From Streptomyces sp. MMG1121 (GTDB taxonomy: Bacteria > Actinomycetota > Actinomycetes > Streptomycetales > Streptomycetaceae): a stretch of DNA of 64,000 nt. Both the position numbers and the translations under genes were made by a program. Location of the stretch: positions 1 to 64,000 of the forward strand of contig NZ_LGDV01000141.1 in assembly GCF_001280015.1 (NCBI RefSeq). Reading direction: 5' to 3'. The notes under the pieces are model-generated. The model ran no database searches. It had not been told where the DNA came from and saw only the letters and a list, made by a program, of their open reading frames with translations. This document shows, piece by piece, positions 15,645-24,336 of the stretch; position 1 is the stretch's first letter, and the number at the start of each line of letters is the position of its first letter.

Positions 15645-15962
15645 TCAGCGGGCCATGGTCAGCGCCGGCACGCTCCGCACCTGGGCCAGGTGGTCGGCGG
15701 GCGGACCGGCGGCCCGCAGTGCCTGCCGGTAGCCGGTGTGACGCAGGCTCGACACGTCGACCTCGTCGCGCGGCCGACCGCACACGACGGCCACGCGCCG
15801 GCAGCCCCGCTCGATCAGATGCCGGGTGGCGGCCGCCGACGCCTCGACAGTGGGCATGGCGACATGGCCCACGGACCCGCCGAAGATCCGCTCGCCGAGG
15901 ATCACCACCGGGTGGTCCACCCCGGCCGCCTTCGCCACGTCCTGGATCGTCGCCACGCCCAC
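15645..15962 (-). pseudogene. LacI-family regulator remnant with internal deletion
   Basis: The frame begins like a LacI HTH (VATIQDVAKAAGV) but jumps straight to the effector domain (PVVILGERIFGGSVGHVAMP, TRHLIERGCRRVAVVCGRP, VDVSSLRHTGYRQALRAAG), so the second half of the HTH and ~110 residues are missing. It then stops after ~100 residues (ALTMAR) where a full protein would continue ~140 more. It overlaps the 3' end of the alpha-galactosidase frame by ~60 bp. Without a complete DNA-binding domain it cannot act as a normal repressor. Confidence 0.8.
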
Positions 15963-17275
15963 TCCCGCCCGGTGTCCGCCGCCCCGGTGTCCTGCGCGAG
16001 ACGATAGAGGGCGGCGCCGTGGGCGGGCACCTCGACGGTCAGCCGCCGGCCGTCGTGCGCGACCGGCGTACGGCTCCACAGCTCCCGGACCCGGTCGGCC
16101 GGCCGGGCACCGAGCGAGCCGAGCGGCACCTCGTACCGGCGGGGCCCGTCGGCGAGGGAGAACACGGCGGCGTAGCGGGTACGGCCATCGGTGTCGCGGG
16201 CCGTCCACAACACCAGGTCGCCCTCGCGCAGCACCTCGCGGTTTCCGGTGCTGTGCCACAGGACGGCCAACGCCTCGTCGTTGGTGAGGAGTTCGATGGT
16301 CTCGGGCGGGCTGGTCGGCAGGTCGCCGCCCATCATCAGCGGCGAACGGGCGATCAGCCACAGGGTGAGCAGGCTGATCTGCTCGGGCCGGGTGAGCCGG
16401 GACAGCCGGTCCTCGCCGCGTTCGGCACGGATGCCGATACGGCCGAGCGGCAGCATGTCGGCGTCGGCCCAGCCGCCCGCGCCCTGCCAGGGCGCCCACC
16501 GGGCCATCCGGGCGAACTGGGCCTCGACATCCGCCCAGCGGTCCCACAGGTCGTCGCAGACCCGCCACATCGTGGCGTGCTCCCGCAGATGGTCCAGTCG
16601 GGCGAGGGAGACATCGGTGCCGGGGGACAGGCTCAGCCCGATCGGCCGGCCAGAGCGCTCGATGGCCCGCGCGTAGGCGGCGACCTCCCGCTCGTGGTAC
16701 GGGAAGAGCATGTCGTCGGCCTTGACGAAGTCCACGCCCCAGTCGGCGAATTGGGCGACCTGGGAGTCGTAGTAGGCCTGCGCGCCCGGATGGTCGTGGT
16801 TCAGGCCGTAGTTGTCGGAGTTCCAGGGGCAGACCGAATCCGTTTCGGCGACCTCGTCGGCGGTGAACTCCGTGCCGTGTACGGGGAGTCGGGCCGCGAC
16901 AGCACGACGCGGGATGCCGCGCATGATGTGCAGGGCGAAGCGCAGTCCGAGGCCGTGCACCCGCCGGGCCAGCGGCGCGAAGCCCGCCCCGCTGGCGGCG
17001 GAGGGGAACCGGTTCGGTGCCGGGAGCTGGCGGCCGTAGGCGTCGAGGACCAGCGGCGCGTCCGTGTTGTAGCCGTGCGCGCGGGCCGTCGGCTCGTACC
17101 ACTGGATGTCCACCACCACCGTGTCCCAGCCGTGGGGCAGCAGATGATCGCGCAGGAACACCGCGTTGGCGAGCACCTCGTCCTCAGTGACCGTCGGGCC
17201 GTAGCAGTCCCAGCTGTTCCAGCCCATCGGAGGACGCAGCCGGCGCTCGGGCAGAGGCCGTTCCACGGTCGTCAC
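15902..17275 (-). CDS. GH27-type alpha-galactosidase / related glycoside hydrolase
   Basis: 457 aa. It has GH27 hallmarks: PPMGWNSWDCYGP at the N-terminus, FVKADDM with the nucleophile Asp in the expected strand, and VCDDLWDRW and ADADMLPLG further on. It is cytoplasmic (no signal peptide). The last ~25 residues (TGREWAWRRSRTWRR) do not look native: they read through the start of the deleted lacI remnant in another frame, so the C-terminus may have been extended by the same deletion. The start GTG follows the TGA of an upstream fragment by 4 bp, consistent with a former operon. Confidence 0.82.
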   Translation of the reverse strand: MTTVERPLPERRLRPPMGWNSWDCYGPTVTEDEVLANAVFLRDHLLPHGWDTVVVDIQWYEPTARAHGYNTDAPLVLDAYGRQLPAPNRFPSAASGAGFAPLARRVHGLGLRFALHIMRGIPRRAVAARLPVHGTEFTADEVAETDSVCPWNSDNYGLNHDHPGAQAYYDSQVAQFADWGVDFVKADDMLFPYHEREVAAYARAIERSGRPIGLSLSPGTDVSLARLDHLREHATMWRVCDDLWDRWADVEAQFARMARWAPWQGAGGWADADMLPLGRIGIRAERGEDRLSRLTRPEQISLLTLWLIARSPLMMGGDLPTSPPETIELLTNDEALAVLWHSTGNREVLREGDLVLWTARDTDGRTRYAAVFSLADGPRRYEVPLGSLGARPADRVRELWSRTPVAHDGRRLTVEVPAHGAALYRLAQDTGAADTGREWAWRRSRTWRRRPGWTTRW

Positions 17276-17278
17276 CTC

Positions 17279-17435
17279 TCAACTCGCCGGGGGGAGGGCC
17301 GGGAGCACCGGGGCCCGGACGGTCACGAAGGAGTGCGGGGGCAGGGTCAGCCCCGGACGGTGCCACTGCCCACGTCGGCGCTGATGTACGGCTGCGCGCA
17401 CAGCAGCCCGCACAGCGCCACGACGTCGAGGCGGA
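17279..17435 (-). pseudogene. C-terminal fragment of a carbohydrate-active enzyme, frameshifted
   Basis: Two frames join to give VRLDVVALCGLLCAQPYISADVGSG and, after a 1-nt shift, GLTLPPHSFVTVRAPVLPAL. LPPHSFVTV is the type of ending found in glycoside hydrolases with a C-terminal beta domain. The rest of the gene is absent because the divergent prolyl-tRNA synthetase lies upstream. Family cannot be named. Confidence 0.45.
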
Positions 17436-17582
17436 CACCGCCCTCGGGTCGGGACCGGTGAGTCCTCGCCGCCCCGGAATCCCGTTCCCTTGCCGTTCCC
17501 TTTGTGTCGATGAAAAGTGGCAGTGCTCCACCGCCGGGTCAAGGGGGCGGGAATTGGTTCGCGTACCGGCGGCCGCTCGTCC

Positions 17583-17595
17583 TAGCCTGCCCGGC
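17583..17595 (+). promoter_or_regulatory. Leaderless-type -10 element of proS-like gene
   Basis: TAGCCT ends 7 bp before the ATG at 17596 and there is no ribosome-binding site, implying a leaderless transcript. The same CCTAGCCT phrase precedes the gene at 42410. Confidence 0.45.
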
Positions 17596-19008
17596 ATGGC
17601 AAAAGCACCCGTGCTCACCCCCCGGGCGGACGACTTCCCGCGCTGGTACCAGGACCTGGTCAACAAGGCGGAGCTGGCCGACAACGGCCCGGTGCGCGGC
17701 ACCATGGTCATCCGACCGTACGGTTACGGCCTGTGGGAGCGGATGCAGCAGGAGATGGACGCCCGCATCAAGGCGACCGGCACCCAGAACGCGTACTTCC
17801 CGCTGCTCATCCCGGAGTCGTTCCTGACGCGGGAGGCCGAGCACGTCGAGGGGTTCGCGCCCGAACTCGCGGTCGTCACCCATGCGGGTGGCAAGGAGCT
17901 GGAGGAACCCGTCGTGGTCCGGCCCACCTCCGAGACGATCGTCAACGAGTACTTCGCCAAGTGGGTGCAGAGCTACCGCGATCTGCCCCTGCTGATCAAC
18001 CAGTGGGCGAACGTGGTGCGTTGGGAACTGCGCCCGCGTCTGTTCCTGCGCACGACGGAGTTCCTGTGGCAGGAGGGCCACACCGCGCACGCCACGTACG
18101 AGGAGGCGCGCGCCTTCGCGGCACGCGTCCAGAACGAGGTCTACGGCGACTTCCTGCGCGGCGTCCTGGCCATGGACTTCGTCTCCGGACGCAAGACGGC
18201 CAGGGAGCGGTTCGCCGGTGCGATCAACACCCTCACGCTGGAGAGCATGATGGGCGACGGCAAGGCCCTCCAGATGGTCACCAGCCATGAGCTGGGCCAG
18301 AACTTCGCCAAGGCCTTCCACACGGAGTACGTGTCGAGGGACGGCCGGCAGGAGCATGTCTGGCAGACCTCCTGGGGCTCCACCACCCGGATGATCGGCG
18401 CGCTGGTGATGACACACGGCGACGACGACGGGCTGCGCGTGCCGCCCCGTCTGGCTCCGGTCCAGGTGGTGGTCCTCGCGGTCAAGGGCGACGCGGCGGT
18501 ACTGGCCGCCGTACGCGCGATCGGCGACCGGCTGACCTCGGCGGGCGTGCGCGTCCACGTCGACGACCGCACGGACGTGCCGTTCGGCCGGCGCGCTGTC
18601 GACTGGGAGCTGAAGGGCGTGCCCGTACGGATCGAGGTGGGCCCGCGCGACCTGGAGAACGGCACGGCCGTGCTGGTCCGCCGCATCCCCGGCACCAAGG
18701 AGCCGGTCACCGCCGCCGCACTGCCCGCGCTGCTGCCCGGGGCGCTGGAGGACGACCAGGCGCTGCTGCTGGCGCAGTCCCGCCGGCGCCGCGAGGACCG
18801 TACGGTCGAGGTGACCACCGTCGAGGAGGCCGTCGAGGCCGCGAGCACCGGCTGGGCCCGCATCCCGTGGGCGACACTGGGCCCCGACGGCGAGGCCCGG
18901 CTGGGCGAGCGGGGCGTGTCGGTACGGTGCCTGGTCGCGGCGGACGGCTCGGTGCCCGGGAGCGACGACGAGCCGGGGACGGTCGCGGTCGTGGGACGGG
19001 CTTACTGA
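17596..19008 (+). CDS. proS: Prolyl-tRNA synthetase, archaeal/eukaryotic (type 3) form
   Basis: 470 aa, class II. Motif 2 region RPTSETIVNEYFAKW and LFLRTTEFLWQEGHTAH, and motif 3 SWGSTTRMIGALVMTHGDD are intact. It lacks the ~180-residue editing insertion of the long bacterial ProRS and instead has the C-terminal extension (LPGALEDDQALLLAQSRRRR ...) typical of the archaeal/eukaryotic-like group. ProRS charges tRNA-Pro. Streptomycetes normally also carry a housekeeping long-form gene, so this may be an auxiliary copy; whether another exists cannot be seen here. It is monocistronic and followed by a strong terminator. Confidence 0.9.
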   Translation: MAKAPVLTPRADDFPRWYQDLVNKAELADNGPVRGTMVIRPYGYGLWERMQQEMDARIKATGTQNAYFPLLIPESFLTREAEHVEGFAPELAVVTHAGGKELEEPVVVRPTSETIVNEYFAKWVQSYRDLPLLINQWANVVRWELRPRLFLRTTEFLWQEGHTAHATYEEARAFAARVQNEVYGDFLRGVLAMDFVSGRKTARERFAGAINTLTLESMMGDGKALQMVTSHELGQNFAKAFHTEYVSRDGRQEHVWQTSWGSTTRMIGALVMTHGDDDGLRVPPRLAPVQVVVLAVKGDAAVLAAVRAIGDRLTSAGVRVHVDDRTDVPFGRRAVDWELKGVPVRIEVGPRDLENGTAVLVRRIPGTKEPVTAAALPALLPGALEDDQALLLAQSRRRREDRTVEVTTVEEAVEAASTGWARIPWATLGPDGEARLGERGVSVRCLVAADGSVPGSDDEPGTVAVVGRAY

Positions 19009-19062
19009 GAACGGCCTTGCCGAGGGCCCGCCGACAACGGCCTGACCGCAAGCGGCCCCACT

Positions 19063-19117
19063 GAGGGGCGGCCCGCGCTTCCGCCGGGGGCCGCCCCTCT
19101 CGCATACCCACTTTTTT
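19063..19117 (+). terminator. Rho-independent terminator after proS
   Basis: Perfect 12-bp stem GAGGGGCGGCCC / GGGCCGCCCCTC (19063-19099) with a 13-nt loop, followed by a T6 run at 19112-19117. Confidence 0.8.
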
Positions 19118-19217
19118 GTGCGTACTTGGCAGCCGCCACCAGGCCGGGAGAGGCTCGTTCCACGAGGTCAGAGGCGCTCGGCGGCACGGACGAAGGGGAG
19201 GTGGGGACGACAGCGCG

Positions 19218-19598
19218 TCACGAAGCCGCCTCGTGCTCGTGCTCGTGCTCGTGTTCGTGATCGTGCTCGCGGAGCTGATCCAGGCGGCGGTGTCCCCAGT
19301 CGGCCACCGGCCCCAGCGCCTCGGACAGGTCGCGGCCGAAACCGGTCAGCGAGTAGACGGTCTTCGGCGGCACCACGTCGTGCACCTCCCGGTGCACCAG
19401 ACCGTCCTCCTCCATCTCGCGCAGCGCCTGCGTCAGCACCTTCTCGCTCAGCCCCGGCAGCCGGCGCCGCAGGGCGGCGGGACGGTGCGGGCCGGACTCC
19501 AGCAGCCACAGCAAGGACGTCTTCCATTTGCCGTCGATCACGGCGATCGCGGCGGTCACCCCGCAGACGTTCGGGTCCTGCGCGCGGCTGCGTGTCAT
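19218..19598 (-). CDS. HxlR-family regulator with His/Glu repeat tail
   Basis: 126 aa. A winged-helix HxlR domain (CGVTAAIAVIDGKWKTSLLW, LPGLSEKVLTQALREMEEDG, YSLTGFGRDL) with the conserved Cys near the N-terminus. The C-terminus is an unusual (H-E)n run, DHEHEHEHEHE, encoded by a near-perfect hexanucleotide repeat. ATG 19598 is chosen for its GAGGAC site; a GTG at 19634 has poor spacing. It is divergent from the imine reductase gene (64 bp), so it probably controls it. Confidence 0.85.
   Translation of the reverse strand: MTRSRAQDPNVCGVTAAIAVIDGKWKTSLLWLLESGPHRPAALRRRLPGLSEKVLTQALREMEEDGLVHREVHDVVPPKTVYSLTGFGRDLSEALGPVADWGHRRLDQLREHDHEHEHEHEHEAAS
19231..19272. repeat. Hexanucleotide microsatellite encoding the His-Glu tail
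   Basis: About six consecutive CGTGCT-type units (CTCGTG on the plus strand) with a few substitutions, entirely inside the HxlR coding sequence; each unit adds one His-Glu pair, so slippage keeps frame. Confidence 0.8.
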
Positions 19599-19620
19599 CG
19601 GCGTCCTCGATTCCTCACCA

Positions 19621-19632
19621 GGCCGTACGGCC
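19621..19632. promoter_or_regulatory. 12-bp palindrome GGCCGTACGGCC between HxlR and imine reductase genes
   Basis: A perfect palindrome in the 64-bp divergent intergenic region, a candidate binding site for the HxlR regulator. Confidence 0.4.
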
Positions 19633-19662
19633 ACTTTCCTTTACACGTACAGGAGTTGGAAC

Positions 19663-20550
19663 ATGTCCTCGTCCCTTGATCTTCCCGCCGTCACCGTGCT
19701 CGGTCTCGGCCCCATGGGCCGATCGCTGGCCACCGCGTTCCTGACGGCGGGGCTGCGTACGACGGTCTGGAACCGCACGCCGGGCAAGGACCGGGAGCTG
19801 GTCGAGCGCGGCGCCACCGGTGCCGGCTCGGCCGAGGAGGCCGTCGCCGCCTCCGCCTTGACCGTGGTCTGCGTGGTGAACTACGACGCGGCCGACGCCG
19901 TACTGCGGTCCGAGCCGGTCACCCGGGCGCTGAAGGGCCGTACCGTCGTGAACCTGACCGCCGACACCCCGGAGCGCGCCCGGGACACGGCGGACTGGGC
20001 GGCCGCCCACGGCATCCGCTACCTGGACGGTGCGATCATGACGCCGGCACCCAGCATCGGAACACCAGAAGCCGTCTTCCTGCACAGCGGTCCGCAGGCC
20101 CTCTACGAGGAGCACCTTCCCGTGCTGGAGACGCTGGGCGGGACGCACACCCGTCTCGGCGAGGAGATCGGGCGCGCGGCCACCTTCGACATCGCGCTGC
20201 TCGACATCTTCTGGACCGCGATGGCGGGCTACGCGCACGCCGTGGCGATCGCCCGGGCGGAGGGCGTCACCGCCGGGGAACTGGCGCCCTTCGCCCAGGG
20301 CATCGGCGCGATCCTGCCACCGCTGTTCGCCGAGTTCGCCCAGGACGCCGACGAGGGCACCTATTCCGGGTCGATCAACCCCCTCACCTCGGCCCTCTCG
20401 ACCATGGCCCATGTCATCGACGTCTCCGAGTCCCACGGCATCGACGCGGGCGCGATGCGCGCGACGGAGGCCATGGCCCGCCGTGCCGTCGACCTCGGCC
20501 ATGGGACGGACGGGTTCATCCGGGTCGCGGAGGTACTGAGCCGGCCCTGA
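19663..20550 (+). CDS. NADPH-dependent imine reductase (IRED / 6-phosphogluconate-dehydrogenase fold)
   Basis: 295 aa. The N-terminal Rossmann domain has VLGLGPMGRSLATAFL and VWNRTPGK (Arg/Thr preference for NADPH); the C-terminal helical domain contains LLDIFWTAMAGYAHAVAIA, the inter-domain helix with the Asp typical of many IREDs, and SINPLTSALSTMAHVIDVSE. Such enzymes reduce cyclic imines, often in alkaloid or amine metabolism; the natural substrate is unknown. Start has AGGAG 8 bp upstream. It is divergent from the HxlR regulator. Confidence 0.85.
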   Translation: MSSSLDLPAVTVLGLGPMGRSLATAFLTAGLRTTVWNRTPGKDRELVERGATGAGSAEEAVAASALTVVCVVNYDAADAVLRSEPVTRALKGRTVVNLTADTPERARDTADWAAAHGIRYLDGAIMTPAPSIGTPEAVFLHSGPQALYEEHLPVLETLGGTHTRLGEEIGRAATFDIALLDIFWTAMAGYAHAVAIARAEGVTAGELAPFAQGIGAILPPLFAEFAQDADEGTYSGSINPLTSALSTMAHVIDVSESHGIDAGAMRATEAMARRAVDLGHGTDGFIRVAEVLSRP

Positions 20551-21204
20551 GCCGGGGGCGGGGGGTCTCACGGGAGGTCCTGGGCCGGCGCTGAGTGGGC
20601 AGCGGCGCGCGGGGACGGGGCGTCTGTCCCCGGACTGTGGTGAGCCCGTGCCGAAAGAGGCCAGGCCGCTCCGGGGCAGGGCGGGTGGGGCGGTGCGGCG
20701 TGGTGCGGGGAGGTCCGCCTCCGACGCGAGACGTACCGGGCCGCTCGGGCCGGGTCCCGAGGCGAGGTGGCTCTACGGGCCGGCTCCGGAGCCGGGCCGG
20801 TCCGGGTGTCGAGCTCTTGTTCCGAGGCGGGGTGGTCCGTGTGTGTGGTTGGTGCTGAGGTGGGTGATTCCGTAGGGCCGGTCCCTGTCCCAGGTGGGCC
20901 GGTCCGGGCGCCCGGCCGGTGGCGGGGGAGGCCGTTCTGTACGCCTGAGTCCGCCCGGAGGCGGGGCGGGCCGGGTGTCGAGCCCTTGTTCCGAGGCGGG
21001 GTGGTCCGCGCGCGGCCGGTCCTGAGGTGGGCCAATCCGTTCGCCCGACCCTGTCCCAAGGTCGGCGGACCTGTGCCTTGTGTCGGATGCGGCACAATGG
21101 AACGCTTCGGTCCGCCGGCCGCGGCCATCCGCGGCGGCGGGCGTGAGCACCAGGTTTCCCGAGAGGCGGTCGAGCCCCTGCGGGACGAGGCGGGGAGTGG
21201 AGCG
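20551..21204. repeat. Non-coding gap with degenerate ~169-bp direct repeats
   Basis: The 650 bp between the imine reductase and LysR genes has no credible gene. TCGAGCTCTTGTTCCGAGGCGG... at ~20809 recurs at ~20978 (169 bp on) with one mismatch over ~30 bp, and related pieces (CCCGAGGCGAGGTGG near 20757, GGTCCGGG motifs) suggest a third, more decayed copy. Flanking GGTGGGCCGGTCC/GGTGGGCCAATCC phrases follow in the same order in both copies. Confidence 0.7.
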
Positions 21205-22158
21205 ATGGAGTTGGAGCTGCGGCACCTGCGGGTGCTGTGCGCGATCGCCGACGCCGGCAGCGTGGGGCGCGCGGCGGCACAGCTCGGTTACTCGCAGCCC
21301 GCCGTGAGCACCCAGCTGCGCCGCATAGAGCGCCACTTCGGCGAGCCGCTCTTCGAGCGCGGCACGAGCGGAGCGCGGCCGACCTCCTACGGTGCCGAGG
21401 TGGTCGCCCAGGCCCGCGACGTGCTGGCCCGCGCCGACGCCATAGGCCACCGCCCCGCCGCCGCACCGCCCCGCCGTACACTGCGCGTGGCCGCGACCAA
21501 CTCGCCCATGCTGTCCGGCACGGTCTCCCGGGTCCGCACCCGGCTGCCGAACCTGTCCCTCGCGGTCAACAGCGTCTACGCCTCCTCACGGATCGTGGAA
21601 CTGCTGGAGGAGGGCGCGGTGGATGCCGCGATCGCCGCCGACTACCCGGGCATGGAGCTGCGCCACTCGGCCGCGGTGCGACACCGCGGGATCGTCACCG
21701 AGCCGACGTTCGTCGCCCTGCCCTCCCGGCACCGGCTGCGCCAGAGCGCCCAGGTGCAGCTCGCGGACCTGGCCGAGGACGCGTGGTTCGTGACCCCGGA
21801 CGACGGCGCCGGCTGGCCCGGGGTGTTCTACGAGGCCTGCGCGGCGGCCGGCTTCACCCCGGTCACGGTCCACGAGTTCCTCGGCGACCAGAGCCAGCTG
21901 CAGAGCATGATCGCCGACGGTCTCGGCGTGTCCCTGGTGCAGCCGACGCTGCGGCCCATCCCGCACGTCGTGGTCAAGCCGCTGGTCGGCTCACCGCTGT
22001 GGTGCCGCTATGTGCTGGCCTGGCGGCCCGACACCGTCGGCGAAGAGGTCCTGGAGGCACTGTCCCAGTCCGCCATGGCCGCGTACCGCGATCTCGTCGC
22101 CCAGGCACCGCATCTGCGGGCCTGGGCCTCACGCACCTGGAGCGTCACCGGCGCGTAG
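21205..22158 (+). CDS. LysR-family transcriptional regulator
   Basis: 317 aa. N-terminal LysR HTH (ELRHLRVLCAIADAGSVGRA, AAQLGYSQPAVSTQLRRIE) and a periplasmic-binding-protein-like effector domain (LRVAATNSPMLSGTVSRV, DDGAGWPGVFYEACAAAGF, DGLGVSLVQPTLRP). The ATG at 21205 begins directly at the HTH with a GGAG site upstream; the longer open frame upstream reads through the repeat region. The LysR target is usually divergent; here no divergent gene is adjacent, so the target is unclear. The collagenase lies 147 bp downstream on the same strand. Confidence 0.88.
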   Translation: MELELRHLRVLCAIADAGSVGRAAAQLGYSQPAVSTQLRRIERHFGEPLFERGTSGARPTSYGAEVVAQARDVLARADAIGHRPAAAPPRRTLRVAATNSPMLSGTVSRVRTRLPNLSLAVNSVYASSRIVELLEEGAVDAAIAADYPGMELRHSAAVRHRGIVTEPTFVALPSRHRLRQSAQVQLADLAEDAWFVTPDDGAGWPGVFYEACAAAGFTPVTVHEFLGDQSQLQSMIADGLGVSLVQPTLRPIPHVVVKPLVGSPLWCRYVLAWRPDTVGEEVLEALSQSAMAAYRDLVAQAPHLRAWASRTWSVTGA

Positions 22159-22305
22159 GAGCATGTCAAAAGCGTGCCGCGATGTTATGAGTGGTCAGTG
22201 CCATGTGCTATGTCACACGGCATTGTTGGGCGAGCGGCCCGCTGAGACAGTGCCTCACACGCCTCAACACCCCACAGAGGCGCATCCCTTCATGGAGGAA
22301 CCCAG

Positions 22306-24264
22306 ATGCGCTATCGCTTCGCGCTGCCCAGACGCGGACCCGGGCGTACGACCGCCCGCCTGGCCGGTGCCGCCGCCGTCTGTGTCACCGTGGCCGGCCT
22401 GCTGTCCGCGCCGGCGCTGGCCGCACCCCAGCCGCACCCCGGTCCCGCCGCACCGTCCCGCCCGCACACCTCGGTACCGTCTCCGGCCGGCGCCGCCGCC
22501 GCCGTCACGGAACGCCCCGCGAGCCAGACCCACCGGCTCAGCCCAGCCCAGCTCCCGCCCCAGAAGCCCCTGTTCGGCCAGTCCGCCCGCAGGGCGGCCA
22601 AGGCCGCATCCTGTACGCCGGCCGACTTCGGCAGCCGTACCGGCTCCGCTCTCGTCGCCTTCGTGAAGGCCTCGACCACGGACTGTGTGAACACCCTGTT
22701 CTCGGTCACCGGCCAGGACGCGCACGCCGTCTTCCGTGAGTCCCAGATGCGCACCGTGGCGGCCGCGTTCACCGGTACGGCCCGGCAGTACCGCGGCGAC
22801 AACTCCGCCAGCCTGGAGCAACTGGTCCTGTTCCTGCGGGCCGGGTACTACGTGCAGTTCAACGACCCCGCGGACGTGGGCTCGTACACCTCCCGTCTCA
22901 CCACCGCCGTCACCGGCGGCCTGGACGCCTTCTTCGCCCGCTCGCACGCGTACGACGTGACGGCGGCCAACGGCGACATCCTCGGCGAAACCGTCATCCT
23001 CACCGACAGCGCCGATCAGCAGGGTCGTTATCTTCCCGTCTACCAGCGGCTGCTGACCGACTACGACAGCTCGTACGACTCCGTGGCCAGCATGGTCAGC
23101 GCGGTCAACGACGTCTACACCCCGCTGTGGCGCGGCAACTGGAATCCGGACTACGTCACGGCGGTCACCGCGGACCCGTCGATCACCGGCACCCTGCACG
23201 ACTTCGCGCTGGACCACACCGGTCTGCTCGGCACCGATCTGGCCTTCCTGGACTCCAACGCCGGTATGAACCTGGCCCGTTACGTAGAGCATCCCGAACT
23301 TCAGGCGACGGTACGGCCGCTGGCCAAGGATCTGCTGGACGAGTCCGGGATCACCGGCCCCACGGCAGCCCTCTGGGTCGCCGTCGCCACCCAGGCAGGC
23401 GCGTACGACGGCGGCGACTGCGCGTACTACGACGTCTGCGACCTGCCCGCCAAGCTCACCGCCGCCGCCCTGCCGATCACCCACCAGTGCGACGCGACCC
23501 ACACGATCCGCGCCGAGTCCCTGACGGCCGACGACCTCGCCGCCGTATGCGCCAGTGTGCTGAACCAGGACGCCTACTTCCGCAACCTGGTCAAGGCCGA
23601 CGGTCCGATACCCGGCCAGTACGTCTCCAGCATCCAGCTCGTGGTCTTCGCCAGCCGCGCCGACTACCAGACCTACGCGGGCGCGATCTACGGCGTCAGC
23701 ACCGACAACGGCGGCATCACGCTGGACGGCGACCCGTCCGACCCGGCCAACCAGCCCACGTCGATCATGTACCAGAAGGACTCCGACGACGGTTTCACGG
23801 CCCGGATCTGGAACCTCAACCACGAGTACACGCACTTCCTCGACGCCCGCGACGACATGAAGGGCGACTTCGCGCAGCAGACCTCCGTGGCGGACGTGTG
23901 GTGGATCGAGGGCCTCGCCGAGTACGTCTCCTACGGCTACCGGGGGATCGCCGACGACCAGGCGATCCAGGAGGCCGGCAAGCACACGTACAGGCTGAGC
24001 ACGCTCTTCGAGAACACCTACGCCAACAGCGACACGACCCGCACCTACCCGTGGGGCTATCTCGCCGTGCGTTACATGGCGGAGCGGCACCCCGACGACG
24101 TCCAGAGCATGCTCGCCCGCTTCCGCGCCGGTGACTACGCGGGCGGATACGCCGTCTACCACGACGGCATCGGCACCCGCTACGACACCGACTTCGACCA
24201 GTGGCTCACGGCGTGTGCCACGGGGGCCTGCGCCCCTGCCGCGAAGGCCGGGGGCAAGGCCTGA
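22306..24264 (+). CDS. Secreted M9 collagenase-type metallopeptidase
   Basis: 652 aa. Signal peptide (residues ~1-41, GLLSAPALAAPQ), a collagenase activator domain, and an M9 catalytic domain with the zinc motif HEYTH (H506-H510) followed by WIEGLAEY, where E535 or E539 provides the third ligand. The C-terminus ends shortly after the catalytic domain (FDQWLTACATGAC), so the PKD/PPC collagen-binding repeats of clostridial collagenases are absent. It degrades collagen or gelatin-like proteins outside the cell. GGAGGAACCCAG gives a strong start. Confidence 0.9.
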   Translation: MRYRFALPRRGPGRTTARLAGAAAVCVTVAGLLSAPALAAPQPHPGPAAPSRPHTSVPSPAGAAAAVTERPASQTHRLSPAQLPPQKPLFGQSARRAAKAASCTPADFGSRTGSALVAFVKASTTDCVNTLFSVTGQDAHAVFRESQMRTVAAAFTGTARQYRGDNSASLEQLVLFLRAGYYVQFNDPADVGSYTSRLTTAVTGGLDAFFARSHAYDVTAANGDILGETVILTDSADQQGRYLPVYQRLLTDYDSSYDSVASMVSAVNDVYTPLWRGNWNPDYVTAVTADPSITGTLHDFALDHTGLLGTDLAFLDSNAGMNLARYVEHPELQATVRPLAKDLLDESGITGPTAALWVAVATQAGAYDGGDCAYYDVCDLPAKLTAAALPITHQCDATHTIRAESLTADDLAAVCASVLNQDAYFRNLVKADGPIPGQYVSSIQLVVFASRADYQTYAGAIYGVSTDNGGITLDGDPSDPANQPTSIMYQKDSDDGFTARIWNLNHEYTHFLDARDDMKGDFAQQTSVADVWWIEGLAEYVSYGYRGIADDQAIQEAGKHTYRLSTLFENTYANSDTTRTYPWGYLAVRYMAERHPDDVQSMLARFRAGDYAGGYAVYHDGIGTRYDTDFDQWLTACATGACAPAAKAGGKA

Positions 24265-24283
24265 GCGTACGTACCACAGCACG

Positions 24284-24317
24284 TCGGCCGCCGACCGGAC
24301 CTCCGGTCGGCGGCCGA
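24284..24317. terminator. Bidirectional terminator between collagenase and gap
   Basis: Perfect 15-bp stem (TCGGCCGCCGACCGG and its complement) with loop ACCT, centred in the 72-bp gap between the two convergent genes. Confidence 0.85.
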
Positions 24318-24336
24318 GGCCGTGGGCGGTCAGCCG

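Noticed and set aside
22264..24282. A 672-codon minus-strand frame opposite the collagenase gene
   Set aside because: Exact antisense of a gene with signal peptide and HEYTH motif; no independent domain features.
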